In this document: in pieces, positions 43,713 to 52,524 of the stretch
Layout: the number at the start of each line of letters is the position of its first letter
Position numbering within the stretch: the first letter of the stretch is position 1
DNA from: Bacillota bacterium
Lineage (GTDB): Bacteria > Bacillota > Clostridia > Lachnospirales > Lachnospiraceae
NCBI GenBank assembly: GCA_023437715.1
Contig: JAEZFK010000028.1
Coordinates: 1 to 64,000, forward strand
Reading direction: 5' to 3'
Length of the DNA: 64,000 nt
Position numbers and translations under genes: made by a program
Notes under the pieces: model-generated
What the model was told of the DNA's origin: nothing
What the model saw: the letters and a program-made list of their open reading frames with translations, nothing else
Database searches by the model: none

Positions 43713-44026
43713 ACAAACTCCTCTTTCTCTGATTTCACTTGCCTGGGCTGTGATCATCATTCACAACCGTTTCTCGGTGACGTCCGTAATTATAGAAGAT
43801 GGCTGTCAAAAATGTCAATGGTCATTTAACATTTTTGTGATATTTTAACCTTTGGAATTTTATCTCCTTTCAGTTTTTGTATCAAATACACTGTTTTTAC
43901 TGGCTTTTACGCCCTGTTTTTGTATTAAAAAACTATTTACATTTTACAATAGTGTTACATTTATGTTAATTATTTATTTTTTCAAAATTGGCTCGTCCTT
44001 AAAATTTTTATATTATGTAAACCACA
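43713..44026. other. AT-rich intergenic region
   Basis: About 314 bases between the SleB-like and YbaK-like genes. Strongly AT-rich around 43840-44000, with only short chance reading frames. It should hold the promoter of the hydrolase gene. I looked for a c-di-AMP (ydaO) riboswitch, because these often control wall hydrolases, and did not find its core. Confidence 0.5.
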
Positions 44027-44494
44027 TTACATGAGAGAGGCAAATTTTCCTCTGATAAAATCCACCAGAGCCTGAGGTGAAAGAAGAATCTGTACTCCCC
44101 TCATCCCGCCACTTATGGCGATTTTTGGATAAGAACAGGCCGCATTTTCGACAAAGGTCGGAAAATGTTTTTTCATGCCGACAGGAGAACAGCCTCCTCT
44201 GATATATCCGGTGACTGCCTGCAAATCTTTCATGGGAATCATCTCCACCTTCTTATCTCCGGCAGCTTTCGCCACCTTTTTTAAATCCAGCTCTCCATCC
44301 ACCGGAATACAGCAGACAAGATATCCTGTCTTCTCCCCTTTTAATACAAGAGTTTTAAAAACACTGCCATGATCCACTCCCATCATATCCGCCGCATGGC
44401 TGCCGGACAAGTCCTGCTCGTCCACCTCGTACTCCTTTGTGTCATATTCAATTTTCGCTTTATCAAGTATGCGCATTGCATTTGTCTTTACCAT
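44027..44494 (-). CDS. ybaK: Cys-tRNA(Pro) deacylase, YbaK/EbsC family
   Basis: About 155 residues with the INS-superfamily features VFKTLVLKGE, a Lys-rich core and GYIRGGCSPVGMKKHFPTF. It hydrolyses mischarged Cys-tRNA(Pro). GGGAG lies 9 bases before the ATG at 44494. Confidence 0.92.
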   Translation of the reverse strand: MVKTNAMRILDKAKIEYDTKEYEVDEQDLSGSHAADMMGVDHGSVFKTLVLKGEKTGYLVCCIPVDGELDLKKVAKAAGDKKVEMIPMKDLQAVTGYIRGGCSPVGMKKHFPTFVENAACSYPKIAISGGMRGVQILLSPQALVDFIRGKFASLM

Positions 44495-44564
44495 TAGAAT
44501 CAACTCCCTGAATTTTTTGTAGTTTCTTCCTATTATAATATGTCCTAAATGGATTTACAATGAA

Positions 44565-44620
44565 AAGAAACAGGTCCCGGAAAGCCAGATGCAATATCTG
44601 ACATTCACGGACCTGTTTTC
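44565..44620. terminator. Terminator between leuD and ybaK
   Basis: AACAGGTCC pairs with GGACCTGTT around a partly paired interior; a T-rich stretch follows on the plus strand. It lies just after the leuD stop on the minus strand. Confidence 0.6.
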
Positions 44621-44634
44621 CATGGAAATACCTG

Positions 44635-45123
44635 TTATTTTTTCTTATTTATATAAGGAAATAAACCACCTGCGGATATGATTTCCTGCATAAAGGGCGG
44701 AAACGCCTGCCCCTCAAAGGTTTCACCTGTCGTCTCATTGGTAATGATGCCGCTGTCGAAGTCTACGGAAACCTTATCCCCGGCCTTAATGGCTTGGGCC
44801 GCTTCCGGACACTCTATAATAGGAAGGCCGATGTTGATGGCGTTCCTGTAGAAGATCCTCGCAAAAGTCTCGGCAATGACACAGCTCACTCCTGCGCACT
44901 TAATCACCAAGGGCGCATGCTCTCTGGAAGAACCGCAGCCAAAATTTTTATTGGCTACGATGATATCTCCTTTTTTCACCTTATTTACAAAGTCCCTGTC
45001 AATATCTTCCATGCAATGCTTTGCCAGCTCATCCCCGTCTGTGATATTTAAATATCTTGCGGGAATAATCACGTCCGTATCCACATTGTCTCCATATTTA
45101 AAAACAGATCCACATGCTTTCAT
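44635..45123 (-). CDS. leuD: 3-isopropylmalate dehydratase small subunit
   Basis: 162 residues: FKYGDNVDTDVIIPARYL, the GCGSSREHAP substrate-binding loop and RNAINIGLPIIE. It forms isopropylmalate isomerase with LeuC in leucine synthesis. It starts 12 bases after the leuC stop. Confidence 0.96.
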   Translation of the reverse strand: MKACGSVFKYGDNVDTDVIIPARYLNITDGDELAKHCMEDIDRDFVNKVKKGDIIVANKNFGCGSSREHAPLVIKCAGVSCVIAETFARIFYRNAINIGLPIIECPEAAQAIKAGDKVSVDFDSGIITNETTGETFEGQAFPPFMQEIISAGGLFPYINKKK

Positions 45124-45135
45124 CTCTAAAACCTC

Positions 45136-46401
45136 CTATAAGCCCAATTCATCAGGGGCAGATATCTTTCCGGTGATGGCGCTGGCTGCGGCAACTGCCG
45201 GACTTGCCAGATAAACCTCTGATTCCACATGGCCCATGCGGCCCACAAAATTCCGGTTGGTGGTGGAGATGCAGCGCTCTCCCGCGGCCAGGATTCCCAT
45301 ATAGCCGCCAAGGCAGGGGCCGCAGGTGGAGGTGCTGACCACAGCCCCCGCCTCGATGAAGATCTCCAGAAGTCCCTCCTTCATGGACTGTAAATAAATC
45401 TCCTGGGTGGCCGGGATCACGATGCAGCGCACATTTTTAGCCACTTTCCGGCCTTTCATGATTTCAGCAGCTATGCGCATGTCATCCAGCCTGCCGTTTG
45501 TACAGGAGCCGATAACCGACTGATCCACCTTGATTTCGCCGAAAGTGCCTATAATTTTTGTATTTTCAGGAAGATGGGGGAAAGATACCGTCGGTTCCAG
45601 CTTCGATAAGTCGATGGTATAAACTTCCTCATATTCCGCATCCGGATCTGCTTCATAAATCTTATAGTCCCGTTTGGAATGGTCCTTTATATACTGGACA
45701 GCCAGATCATCCACCGGGAAAATACCGTTCTTTCCGCCGGCCTCAATTGCCATGTTGCAGATGGTGAACCTGTCGTCCATGGTCAGGTTTTTAATGCCGT
45801 CTCCGGTGAATTCCATGGATTTATACAGAGCGCCGTCAACGCCGATCATGCCGATGATGTGCAGGATCACGTCCTTTCCGCCAACCCATTTGGAAGGCTT
45901 TCCGACCAGCTCAAACTTAATGGCGGGGGGAACCTTAAACCATGCCTTTCCCGTCACCATGCCTGCCGCCATGTCCGTGCTCCCCACCCCGGTGGAAAAT
46001 GCTCCCAGAGCTCCGTAGGTGCAGGTATGGGAATCCGCACCGATGACCGCATCCCCAGCCACTACCAGGCCTTTTTCCGGGAGAAGAGCATGTTCAATTC
46101 CCATCTGTCCTACGTCGAAATAATTGGTAATTTCGTGTCTGCATGCAAAATCACGGCAGCATTTGCAGTTTTCTGCGGATTTAATGTCTTTATTTGGAAT
46201 AAAATGGTCCATGACCAGGGCGATCTTATCTTTATTAAAGACCGTCTCCTTATTAAATTTTTCCATTTCCTTAATGGCAACCGGTGAGGTGATGTCGTTT
46301 CCCAATACCAGATCCAAGTCCGCTTCGATCAGTTGTCCGGCTTTCACCTCCGGAAGCCCGGCATGGGCTGCCAGAATCTTCTGGGTCATAGTCATTCCCA
46401 T
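45136..46401 (-). CDS. leuC: 3-isopropylmalate dehydratase large subunit
   Basis: About 421 residues of the aconitase family. The [4Fe-4S] cysteines lie in VIGSCTNGR and in CGPCLGGYMG; ADSHTCTYGALGAFSTG is conserved. ATG at 46401 chosen because AGGAGG lies 9 bases upstream. First gene of leuCD, divergent from a LysR gene across about 200 bases. Confidence 0.96.
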   Translation of the reverse strand: MGMTMTQKILAAHAGLPEVKAGQLIEADLDLVLGNDITSPVAIKEMEKFNKETVFNKDKIALVMDHFIPNKDIKSAENCKCCRDFACRHEITNYFDVGQMGIEHALLPEKGLVVAGDAVIGADSHTCTYGALGAFSTGVGSTDMAAGMVTGKAWFKVPPAIKFELVGKPSKWVGGKDVILHIIGMIGVDGALYKSMEFTGDGIKNLTMDDRFTICNMAIEAGGKNGIFPVDDLAVQYIKDHSKRDYKIYEADPDAEYEEVYTIDLSKLEPTVSFPHLPENTKIIGTFGEIKVDQSVIGSCTNGRLDDMRIAAEIMKGRKVAKNVRCIVIPATQEIYLQSMKEGLLEIFIEAGAVVSTSTCGPCLGGYMGILAAGERCISTTNRNFVGRMGHVESEVYLASPAVAAASAITGKISAPDELGL

Positions 46402-46609
46402 AGTCAGCATCCTCCTGTTATTTTCTCTTTGCAGTTCAGCTATGTATGCAGCAAACAAATGCCTGGACATAAATTATACGAGTATTTCCTCATGGCTAAA
46501 CTGTAACATTTTCTCGCTTTACATTTTAACATACATATTGGTATAATAGAAATACATAATATGAATATTTAATATAATAGTTAGTTATGAAATGAGAGGT
46601 AGTTATTAT

Positions 46610-47509
46610 ATGGAACAAAATCTTTCTCAGTACAAAATATTTTTCGAGGTGGCAAAGGCCGGGAACATTTCCAAGGCGGCAAAGGAGCTGTATATCAGCC
46701 AGCCAGCCATCAGCAAATCCATCAGCAAGCTGGAAGACAGCTTAGAGGTGTCTCTATTTACCAGAAATTCCAGAGGCGTCCAGCTGACCGAGGAAGGAAA
46801 GCTTCTCTACAGCCATACAAAGGCCGCCTTTGAAGCATTGGGACGGGGCGAGCAGGAGTTAAAAAGGGTTAAGGATTTTAATATCGGTCACTTGAGAATC
46901 GGTGTCAGCAATACTCTCTGCAAATACATCCTTCTGCCCTATTTAAAGAATTTCATTGAGAAGTATCCTCATATTAAGATTACCATTGAAAGCCAGTCCA
47001 CCTCTCACACGGTAAGCATGCTGGAGCAGCAGCACATTGATTTAGGTCTCATCGCAAAGCCTTCCAACCGCCGCCCGCTTCAGTTCATACCTGTTATGGA
47101 TATTCAGGATACCTTTGTGGCAACGAAAGCTTACCTGGATAATCTGTACCTGAGGGAGGGAAAGAATGCGGATCTGTTTCAGACAGGGAATATTCTGCTT
47201 CTGGATGCGAACAACGTGACAAGAAAATATATTGATGAATATTTAAATGATAACCAGCTTGTGCCCAACCAGCTTTTAGAGGTCACGACCATGGATCTGC
47301 TGATTGAATTCGCCAAGATCGGGCTGGGAATCGGCTGTGCCATTAAGGAATTTGTCCAGGAGGAGCTGGACAGCGGGGCCCTGCTCCAGATTCCCATGGA
47401 AAATCCCATTAAAAAGCGGACCGTGGGCTTTGCCTATCATCCCAGCGGAATGTCAACAGCCATGGAGAACTTTTTCGAGGCCATGAAAGATGCGGGAATA
47501 CAGGTATAA
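46610..47509 (+). CDS. LysR family transcriptional regulator
   Basis: About 299 residues. N-terminal winged helix (FFEVAKAGNISKAAKELYISQPAISKSISKLE, split as FFEVAKAGNISKAAKELY and ISQPAISKSISKLE) and a C-terminal inducer-binding domain (from about 90). It is transcribed divergently from leuCD and lies next to ilvC, so control of branched-chain amino acid synthesis is likely but inferred. GAGAGGT precedes the ATG at 46610. Confidence 0.92.
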   Translation: MEQNLSQYKIFFEVAKAGNISKAAKELYISQPAISKSISKLEDSLEVSLFTRNSRGVQLTEEGKLLYSHTKAAFEALGRGEQELKRVKDFNIGHLRIGVSNTLCKYILLPYLKNFIEKYPHIKITIESQSTSHTVSMLEQQHIDLGLIAKPSNRRPLQFIPVMDIQDTFVATKAYLDNLYLREGKNADLFQTGNILLLDANNVTRKYIDEYLNDNQLVPNQLLEVTTMDLLIEFAKIGLGIGCAIKEFVQEELDSGALLQIPMENPIKKRTVGFAYHPSGMSTAMENFFEAMKDAGIQV

Positions 47510-47538
47510 AAAGCGGAAATAAAGCAGATAAGGATGAA

Positions 47539-47582
47539 AAAAAAGCTGCAAAGAGAAACACATCATTTCCTTTGCAGCTTCT
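47539..47582. terminator. Terminator between ilvC and the LysR gene
   Basis: GCTGCAAAG pairs with CTTTGCAGC around an imperfect interior, followed by eight T residues on the minus strand. Serves both converging genes. Confidence 0.85.
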
Positions 47583-47608
47583 TTCTATATGATTTCTATA
47601 TAAGTCTT

Positions 47609-48619
47609 TTAGTTGTCAATCAGCTTGCCGCCATCGTTCCAGCTGTAAAGCTTACGAAGCTCTGATCCAACTTTCTCCAGCTGGTGGGAAGCTTCCCTGT
47701 TTCTCATAGCCTTAAAGTGGGAAGCGCCGATCTGGTTCTCCAGCATCCAGTCCTTGGCAAAGGTGCCGTCCTGGATATCCGCAAGAATCTGTTTCATGGC
47801 TTTCTTGGTCTCATCAGTGATAATCTTTGGTCCTGTGATGTAATCGCCGTATTCAGCGGTATTGGAAATGGAGTATCTCATTCCGGAGAAGCCGCTTTCA
47901 AAGATTAAGTCTACGATCAGCTTCATCTCATGGATACACTCAAAATAAGCGTTCTCAGGAGCATAGCCTGCTTCTACAAGAGTTTCGAAGCCTGCTTTCA
48001 TCAATGCGCATACGCCGCCGCAAAGTACAGCCTGCTCGCCGAAAAGGTCTGTCTCTGTCTCTACCTTAAAGGTAGTTTCCAGAACGCCTGCTCTTGCTCC
48101 GCCTAATGCCTGTGCATAAGCCAGGGCCTTATCCTTTGCCTTGCCTGTATAATCCTGATGTACGGCAACCAGACATGGGGTTCCTCTGCCTACCAGATAT
48201 TCATTTCTGACAGTATGACCGGGAGCCTTAGGCGCGATCATGGTAACGTCAACATTCTTTGGAGGAACAATTTGTCCGAAATGAATCGCAAAGCCGTGGG
48301 CGAACATGAGCATGTCGCCGTCCTTTAAGTTTGGCTCAATGGATTCCTTATACAGAGCGCCCTGCTTCTCATCATTAATAAGAATCATGATAACATCGGC
48401 TCTCTTTGCCGCCTCTGCGGCTGTATAAACAGTTAATCCCTGCGCTTCTGCTTTTGCCCAGGAGCTGCTTCCCTCATAAAGTCCTACAATGACATCACAG
48501 CCGGACTCCTTTAAATTTAACGCATGGGCATGACCCTGACTGCCGTATCCAATAACTGCAATGGTCTTCCCCTCTAACAGGGATAAATTACAGTCCTCCT
48601 GATAATAAATCTTTGCCAT
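47609..48619 (-). CDS. ilvC: Ketol-acid reductoisomerase
   Basis: 336 residues, class I. NADPH-binding VIGYGSQGHAHALNLKESG near the N-terminus, APKAPGHTVRNEY and the C-terminal knot domain with FGEQAVLCGG and FECIHEMKLIVDLIFE. Second step of valine/isoleucine synthesis. Lies downstream of ilvN, 125 bases apart. The acetolactate synthase large subunit is not in the window. Confidence 0.97.
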   Translation of the reverse strand: MAKIYYQEDCNLSLLEGKTIAVIGYGSQGHAHALNLKESGCDVIVGLYEGSSSWAKAEAQGLTVYTAAEAAKRADVIMILINDEKQGALYKESIEPNLKDGDMLMFAHGFAIHFGQIVPPKNVDVTMIAPKAPGHTVRNEYLVGRGTPCLVAVHQDYTGKAKDKALAYAQALGGARAGVLETTFKVETETDLFGEQAVLCGGVCALMKAGFETLVEAGYAPENAYFECIHEMKLIVDLIFESGFSGMRYSISNTAEYGDYITGPKIITDETKKAMKQILADIQDGTFAKDWMLENQIGASHFKAMRNREASHQLEKVGSELRKLYSWNDGGKLIDN

Positions 48620-48744
48620 CTCTTTATTTCCTCCTCATAGTTAATTCATAATATATTTTTTCAGGCAAGTTCAATTCACCGAATGGTTCATTGAACGGTT
48701 AAAACCATGCCGACGACTCACTGTCCGCCTTTGGCAACGCCTGT

Positions 48745-49245
48745 TTATGGCAGATACCGTATGTCGTCCGAGCCTCTGGAAAGCCCTGTAAGGCCCGTCC
48801 TGGCAAGCTCTAAGATTTCATAATCTTCAAGCAGGTTAATCAATGCATCAAGCTTCGACTGGTCGCCTGTCAGCATGACGGTTAAAGAATCTTTACCCAC
48901 ATCCACAATGGTTGCCCTGAAAATATCCGCAATGGCGCTGACCGCCTGGCGCTGGCTGGCATTTGCCCGGACCTTAATCATAATCAGCTCTCTGTAAACG
49001 GAACGTCCCGGCTTTAACTCCTTAATGTCCCTTACATCCTCAAGCTTTCTGAGCTGCTTTTCAATCTGGTCTAAAATTTCCTGATCGCCGACGGAGACTA
49101 CCGTCATTCTGGAGTATCTCTCATCCGCAGTCACACCCACCGTAAGGCTTTCAATGTTATAGCCGCGGCGGCTGAACAGTCCGGCCACACGGCTTAAAAC
49201 GCCGGAGGTGTTATCAACTAACAATGATAATACGATTCTTTCCAT
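48745..49245 (-). CDS. ilvN: Acetolactate synthase small (regulatory) subunit
   Basis: About 166 residues. N-terminal ACT domain (RIVLSLLVDNTSGVLSRVAGLFSRRGYNI, split as RIVLSLLVDNTSGVLSR and VAGLFSRRGYNI) and C-terminal ALS_ss_C domain (RELIMIKVRA...GKDSLTVMLTGD). It gives valine feedback control to acetolactate synthase. Encoded without ilvB, upstream of ilvC. The ATG at 49245 matches family starts. Confidence 0.93.
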   Translation of the reverse strand: MERIVLSLLVDNTSGVLSRVAGLFSRRGYNIESLTVGVTADERYSRMTVVSVGDQEILDQIEKQLRKLEDVRDIKELKPGRSVYRELIMIKVRANASQRQAVSAIADIFRATIVDVGKDSLTVMLTGDQSKLDALINLLEDYEILELARTGLTGLSRGSDDIRYLP

Positions 49246-49350
49246 CCATATCCCTGCCTTTTTGTATAATAATTTAAATGATAACAACCTAGCTTCTATT
49301 TGTCAACTAAATAATAGGAATGTGTATTATAACCTTAGGTTATTCCTGGC

Positions 49351-49950
49351 CTATTCGGGATAGTCCACAATATAATACTCATATCCATTTACCACCTTTG
49401 TATTGCCGTACTGGTCCTCCCGCTTAAAGCCTTTTCCATAATTAGCATGGACATGTCCATGAAGAAAAAGCCTTGGAGAATACTTGTCCATCAATTCCTT
49501 GAAGCATAAGAAGCCCTGATGGGGAAGATCCGGCAGATCGTTCAGCTCATAGGCGGGTGCATGGGTCACAAGGATGTCAAAGCCCTTGTTCTTCTTAAGC
49601 TTCCACCACAGGCGCCGGATTCTCTTTTCCATCTTCCGCTCCGTATACTGGTTCTGGGCCCCGGGTATGTATTCCCTGGAGCCTCCCAGCCCCAGGATTC
49701 TGACCCCTTTGTAGGTTACAATGTCGTCTTCCAGGCAGGTACAGCCCTCAGGCGGACACTCCATATACTGGCAATCGTGATTTCCTCTCACATAAAAAAC
49801 CGGCGCGTGGGAAAACGTGGCAAAAAAAGAAAGATAGTTTGCCTTCAAATCCCCACAGGATATGATCAAGTCAATGTCCTTCAGTTTTTCAGGCGTATAA
49901 TATTCATAAAGTGACTTTGACTCATGGTCTGCCAGTACCAGGATTTTCAC
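49351..49950 (-). CDS. Metallophosphoesterase family protein
   Basis: 199 residues with calcineurin-type motifs: LVLADHES, ISCGDLKANYL, VRGNHDCQY, VTHAPAYEL and LHGHVHANYG. Motif I has ADHES instead of the usual DxH with a following D, as seen in some YfcE-like members. Substrate unknown. Its start overlaps the 3' end of the BMP-domain gene by about 28 bases. Confidence 0.87.
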   Translation of the reverse strand: MKILVLADHESKSLYEYYTPEKLKDIDLIISCGDLKANYLSFFATFSHAPVFYVRGNHDCQYMECPPEGCTCLEDDIVTYKGVRILGLGGSREYIPGAQNQYTERKMEKRIRRLWWKLKKNKGFDILVTHAPAYELNDLPDLPHQGFLCFKELMDKYSPRLFLHGHVHANYGKGFKREDQYGNTKVVNGYEYYIVDYPE

Positions 49951-51910
49951 GATGTTCCTCCTCTATCTCCGTATTTTCGTATATTGTCTGCCCCTGAAGG
50001 AATACCAGAGACTTCGCTTCCTCCGTAAGCTCCTCATAGGCAGGGATCTGCCCCACCACATTATCTGTCAGCCAGTTCATGGTGGTGATCTCTTCCGGTG
50101 TCAGGCTCATCTCCTCCTCACACTGGACCCTGCCGTCCTGGGAATAAATGGTCCCTCCGAAAATCTGGAAAGTTCCCGCCCGGATGGAATTCTTCAAAAA
50201 CGTAATAAGCCGGTTGGTGCCGTGAGGAAGATTCTGAGAACAGATCACATCAATCACATCGGCGGACATTCCCCACCAGTAATTAATGGCCTGCTTTCCT
50301 TTCATTTCCTTCCTGTCAGAGGACCCATGACATGTAATATTTATGATTCTTTCATAAAACTTGCCCCAATGCCAGATGGGAGTGGCCAGATTCTTAAGGC
50401 CATTAGGACTTTTCTGGTAAAGGCCGTATTCCCTGCTGGGCGACTGAGGGGTTATCATATCATCTCCTGAGATAAAGGAGATGCCCTCTTTCTCAATCTC
50501 CAGGCGGGCATCCCGGTCCTTGACCCTTGACCATTCCAGATACACCCTTGCATAGGGATTTATCATCCTGGCGCCCAGGGCAAAGGCGTTGATGTTGGCT
50601 ATGGTGCCGTATATGGGATAATCCGCAATGTATCCGATCTTATCCTCCCGGGCCATGGAGGCCGCCAGGGCTCCCATAAGGAATTTGGACTCGTACATTC
50701 TTCCATAATAAGTGCAGATGGAAGAATAGGACATATTCACGGAGCAGTTAAAGACCTTCACCTCCGGGTGGTCAATGGCTGTTTTAACGCTTAAATTTAT
50801 CATCTGGGAGGCCGTGGTAAAGAGCATATTGCAGCCGGCAGCAATGGCCGCATCAATGGCCTTGGCTGTTTCCGCCTCCGTATCAGCGCCAAAAAATGCC
50901 ATGGTCTCTATGTCCCCGCCAAAGGCCTGTTCCAGGTGCATCCTTCCCAGCTCATGGCCATAGGTCCAGCTTGAGGTCTCCGCTGTCTTGGCATGGATAA
51001 AGCCGATCTTTAGCATCTGGGGATCAACAGTCTGGAATGGGCGGAGCCAGTTAATGAGCTTCAGCGGATTATTGTCCGCTGCGGTCTGCACTTCTTCCGG
51101 CTGCTCCAGCAGGGCGATCTTATTGCCTCTGGAAGCCAGCAGCAGTTCATCCTTCATCTTTGCTAAATCTTTCTTTATCTGGCTGTCCACACGGTCTTTC
51201 ACCACATCATAGCCGAACAGCCCCACATAAATAAGAAAGGCGTCGGAGCAGGTCATATCGAAATCGTCTCCCCCAAAGGCATGGAACGCCTTGGAAAAAC
51301 GGTCATAGGCGGACTTGAATATGATTCTGTCTTCCTCGCTCCAGACCTCGCCGGGATTCTTATTCATGGCCTTTATCAGCTTGTCATAGCTTCCTTCCTT
51401 GCTGAACCACACGTCGCAGTTGAATGACACCTGGTAAAAATCCAGGAATTCGTAATAAAGCCTGTTGTCCAGGTCATCACTCCGTTTCGGAATCAGACGC
51501 GTGACAGAGGCCGCAATGCTGAAAGCCCCCACGTATTTTAAAACGCTGACTCTTTTATTCCCTTCCTGAACATAGTACTGGTTCATAAACTCATAGGCCA
51601 CGATAGGATCGTGAATTCCTTCTTCGATCTGGTGGTCATAGAGATAGGCCCATTTTGCCCCAAATTCTGATTTTTCCGACAAAAGCGGCATGAAGTTGTT
51701 GGCAAAGGCGCTGGTACGCCCCTCTGTCTTGGTTCCTACCACCTTTTCAAGAGGAATATCCATAATCCCCAGATTCACTTCGGAAACAATATCCGTATAG
51801 GATAAAATTTCATCCAGAACCGGCAGATAGGGGTATTCCCCTTTTGACACAGAGGCCTGATACTGTCTGCGCCCCCGCCTTAACGCCCCTGCATAATCAT
51901 ATAACGCCAT
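49922..51910 (-). CDS. Cytoplasmic BMP-domain protein with N-terminal ParB-like segment
   Basis: About 662 residues. The C-terminal part (about 300-640) is a BMP/Med-type periplasmic-binding fold (IGFIHAKTAETSSWTYGHELGRMHLEQAF, split as IGFIHAKTAETSSWTYG and HELGRMHLEQAF; MSYSSICTYYGRMYESKFLMGALAA, split similarly), which in lipoproteins binds nucleosides. The N-terminal part contains YVQEGNKRVSVLKYVGA, a ParB/Sulfiredoxin-like motif. There is no signal peptide or lipobox, so it is intracellular and cannot be an ordinary transporter receptor. A sensor or enzyme role is possible. GGAGGAG precedes ATG at 51910. Confidence 0.8.
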   Translation of the reverse strand: MALYDYAGALRRGRRQYQASVSKGEYPYLPVLDEILSYTDIVSEVNLGIMDIPLEKVVGTKTEGRTSAFANNFMPLLSEKSEFGAKWAYLYDHQIEEGIHDPIVAYEFMNQYYVQEGNKRVSVLKYVGAFSIAASVTRLIPKRSDDLDNRLYYEFLDFYQVSFNCDVWFSKEGSYDKLIKAMNKNPGEVWSEEDRIIFKSAYDRFSKAFHAFGGDDFDMTCSDAFLIYVGLFGYDVVKDRVDSQIKKDLAKMKDELLLASRGNKIALLEQPEEVQTAADNNPLKLINWLRPFQTVDPQMLKIGFIHAKTAETSSWTYGHELGRMHLEQAFGGDIETMAFFGADTEAETAKAIDAAIAAGCNMLFTTASQMINLSVKTAIDHPEVKVFNCSVNMSYSSICTYYGRMYESKFLMGALAASMAREDKIGYIADYPIYGTIANINAFALGARMINPYARVYLEWSRVKDRDARLEIEKEGISFISGDDMITPQSPSREYGLYQKSPNGLKNLATPIWHWGKFYERIINITCHGSSDRKEMKGKQAINYWWGMSADVIDVICSQNLPHGTNRLITFLKNSIRAGTFQIFGGTIYSQDGRVQCEEEMSLTPEEITTMNWLTDNVVGQIPAYEELTEEAKSLVFLQGQTIYENTEIEEEHRENPGTGRP

Positions 51911-52011
51911 AGACCCTTCTCCTCCCATTATTTTCTAATGCTATTTTACCATTAAAACTGCTCTGTGTACAGATTGTTATGGAGGTTATGAGCTTTATGA
52001 GCTTTTCTTCA

Positions 52012-52476
52012 TTAAAGATTCTTTACCTTAAAATCTCTTTCCAGCTCTCTCTTTTGATCTTTCTTGGCAATATCTTCCCGCTTATCGTAAAGCTTCTTTC
52101 CTCTGGCAAGGCCGATCTCCACCTTCACCAGGCTGCCCTTAAAATACACCTGAAGAGGGACAAGGGTATATCCCTTCTGGGCAATTTTCCCATCCAGCTT
52201 TGAAATCTCCATTTTGTGGAGCAAAAGCTTCCTTACCCTCAGAGGGTCCTTATTAAAAATGTTTCCCTTTTCGTAGGGGCTGATGTTCATGCCGTAAACA
52301 AAAACCTCTCCCTTTTCAATTTTCACAAAGGCTTCCTTCACGCTGCATTTGCCCATGCGGAGGGACTTCACCTCTGTACCCGCAAGCTCAATTCCGGCCT
52401 CGTATTTTTCATCAATAAAATAATCGTGATAAGCCTTTTTATTGTTGGCTATCAGTTTAATACTCTCTTTCCCCAT
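52012..52476 (-). CDS. smpB: SsrA-binding protein SmpB
   Basis: 154 residues: IANNKKAYHDYFIDEKYEAGI and LAGTEVKSLRMGKCSVKEAF are diagnostic, and the basic C-terminal tail is present. Partner of tmRNA in trans-translation. Follows rnr as in most Firmicutes. The tmRNA gene itself was not found in the window. Confidence 0.97.
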   Translation of the reverse strand: MGKESIKLIANNKKAYHDYFIDEKYEAGIELAGTEVKSLRMGKCSVKEAFVKIEKGEVFVYGMNISPYEKGNIFNKDPLRVRKLLLHKMEISKLDGKIAQKGYTLVPLQVYFKGSLVKVEIGLARGKKLYDKREDIAKKDQKRELERDFKVKNL

Positions 52477-52524
52477 GTTAAATTCCTCCTGTTATTTTCG
52501 CGAAAGCGGCGGCCAGCCGAACAT

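Noticed and set aside
43713..44026. c-di-AMP (ydaO) riboswitch before the SleB-like gene
   Set aside because: Looked for because of the downstream wall hydrolase, but the conserved core is absent.
46402..46609. T-box or leucine-type leader before leuCD
   Set aside because: No GGTGGTACCGCG-like T-box, no leader peptide rich in Leu and no terminator found between leuC and the LysR gene.
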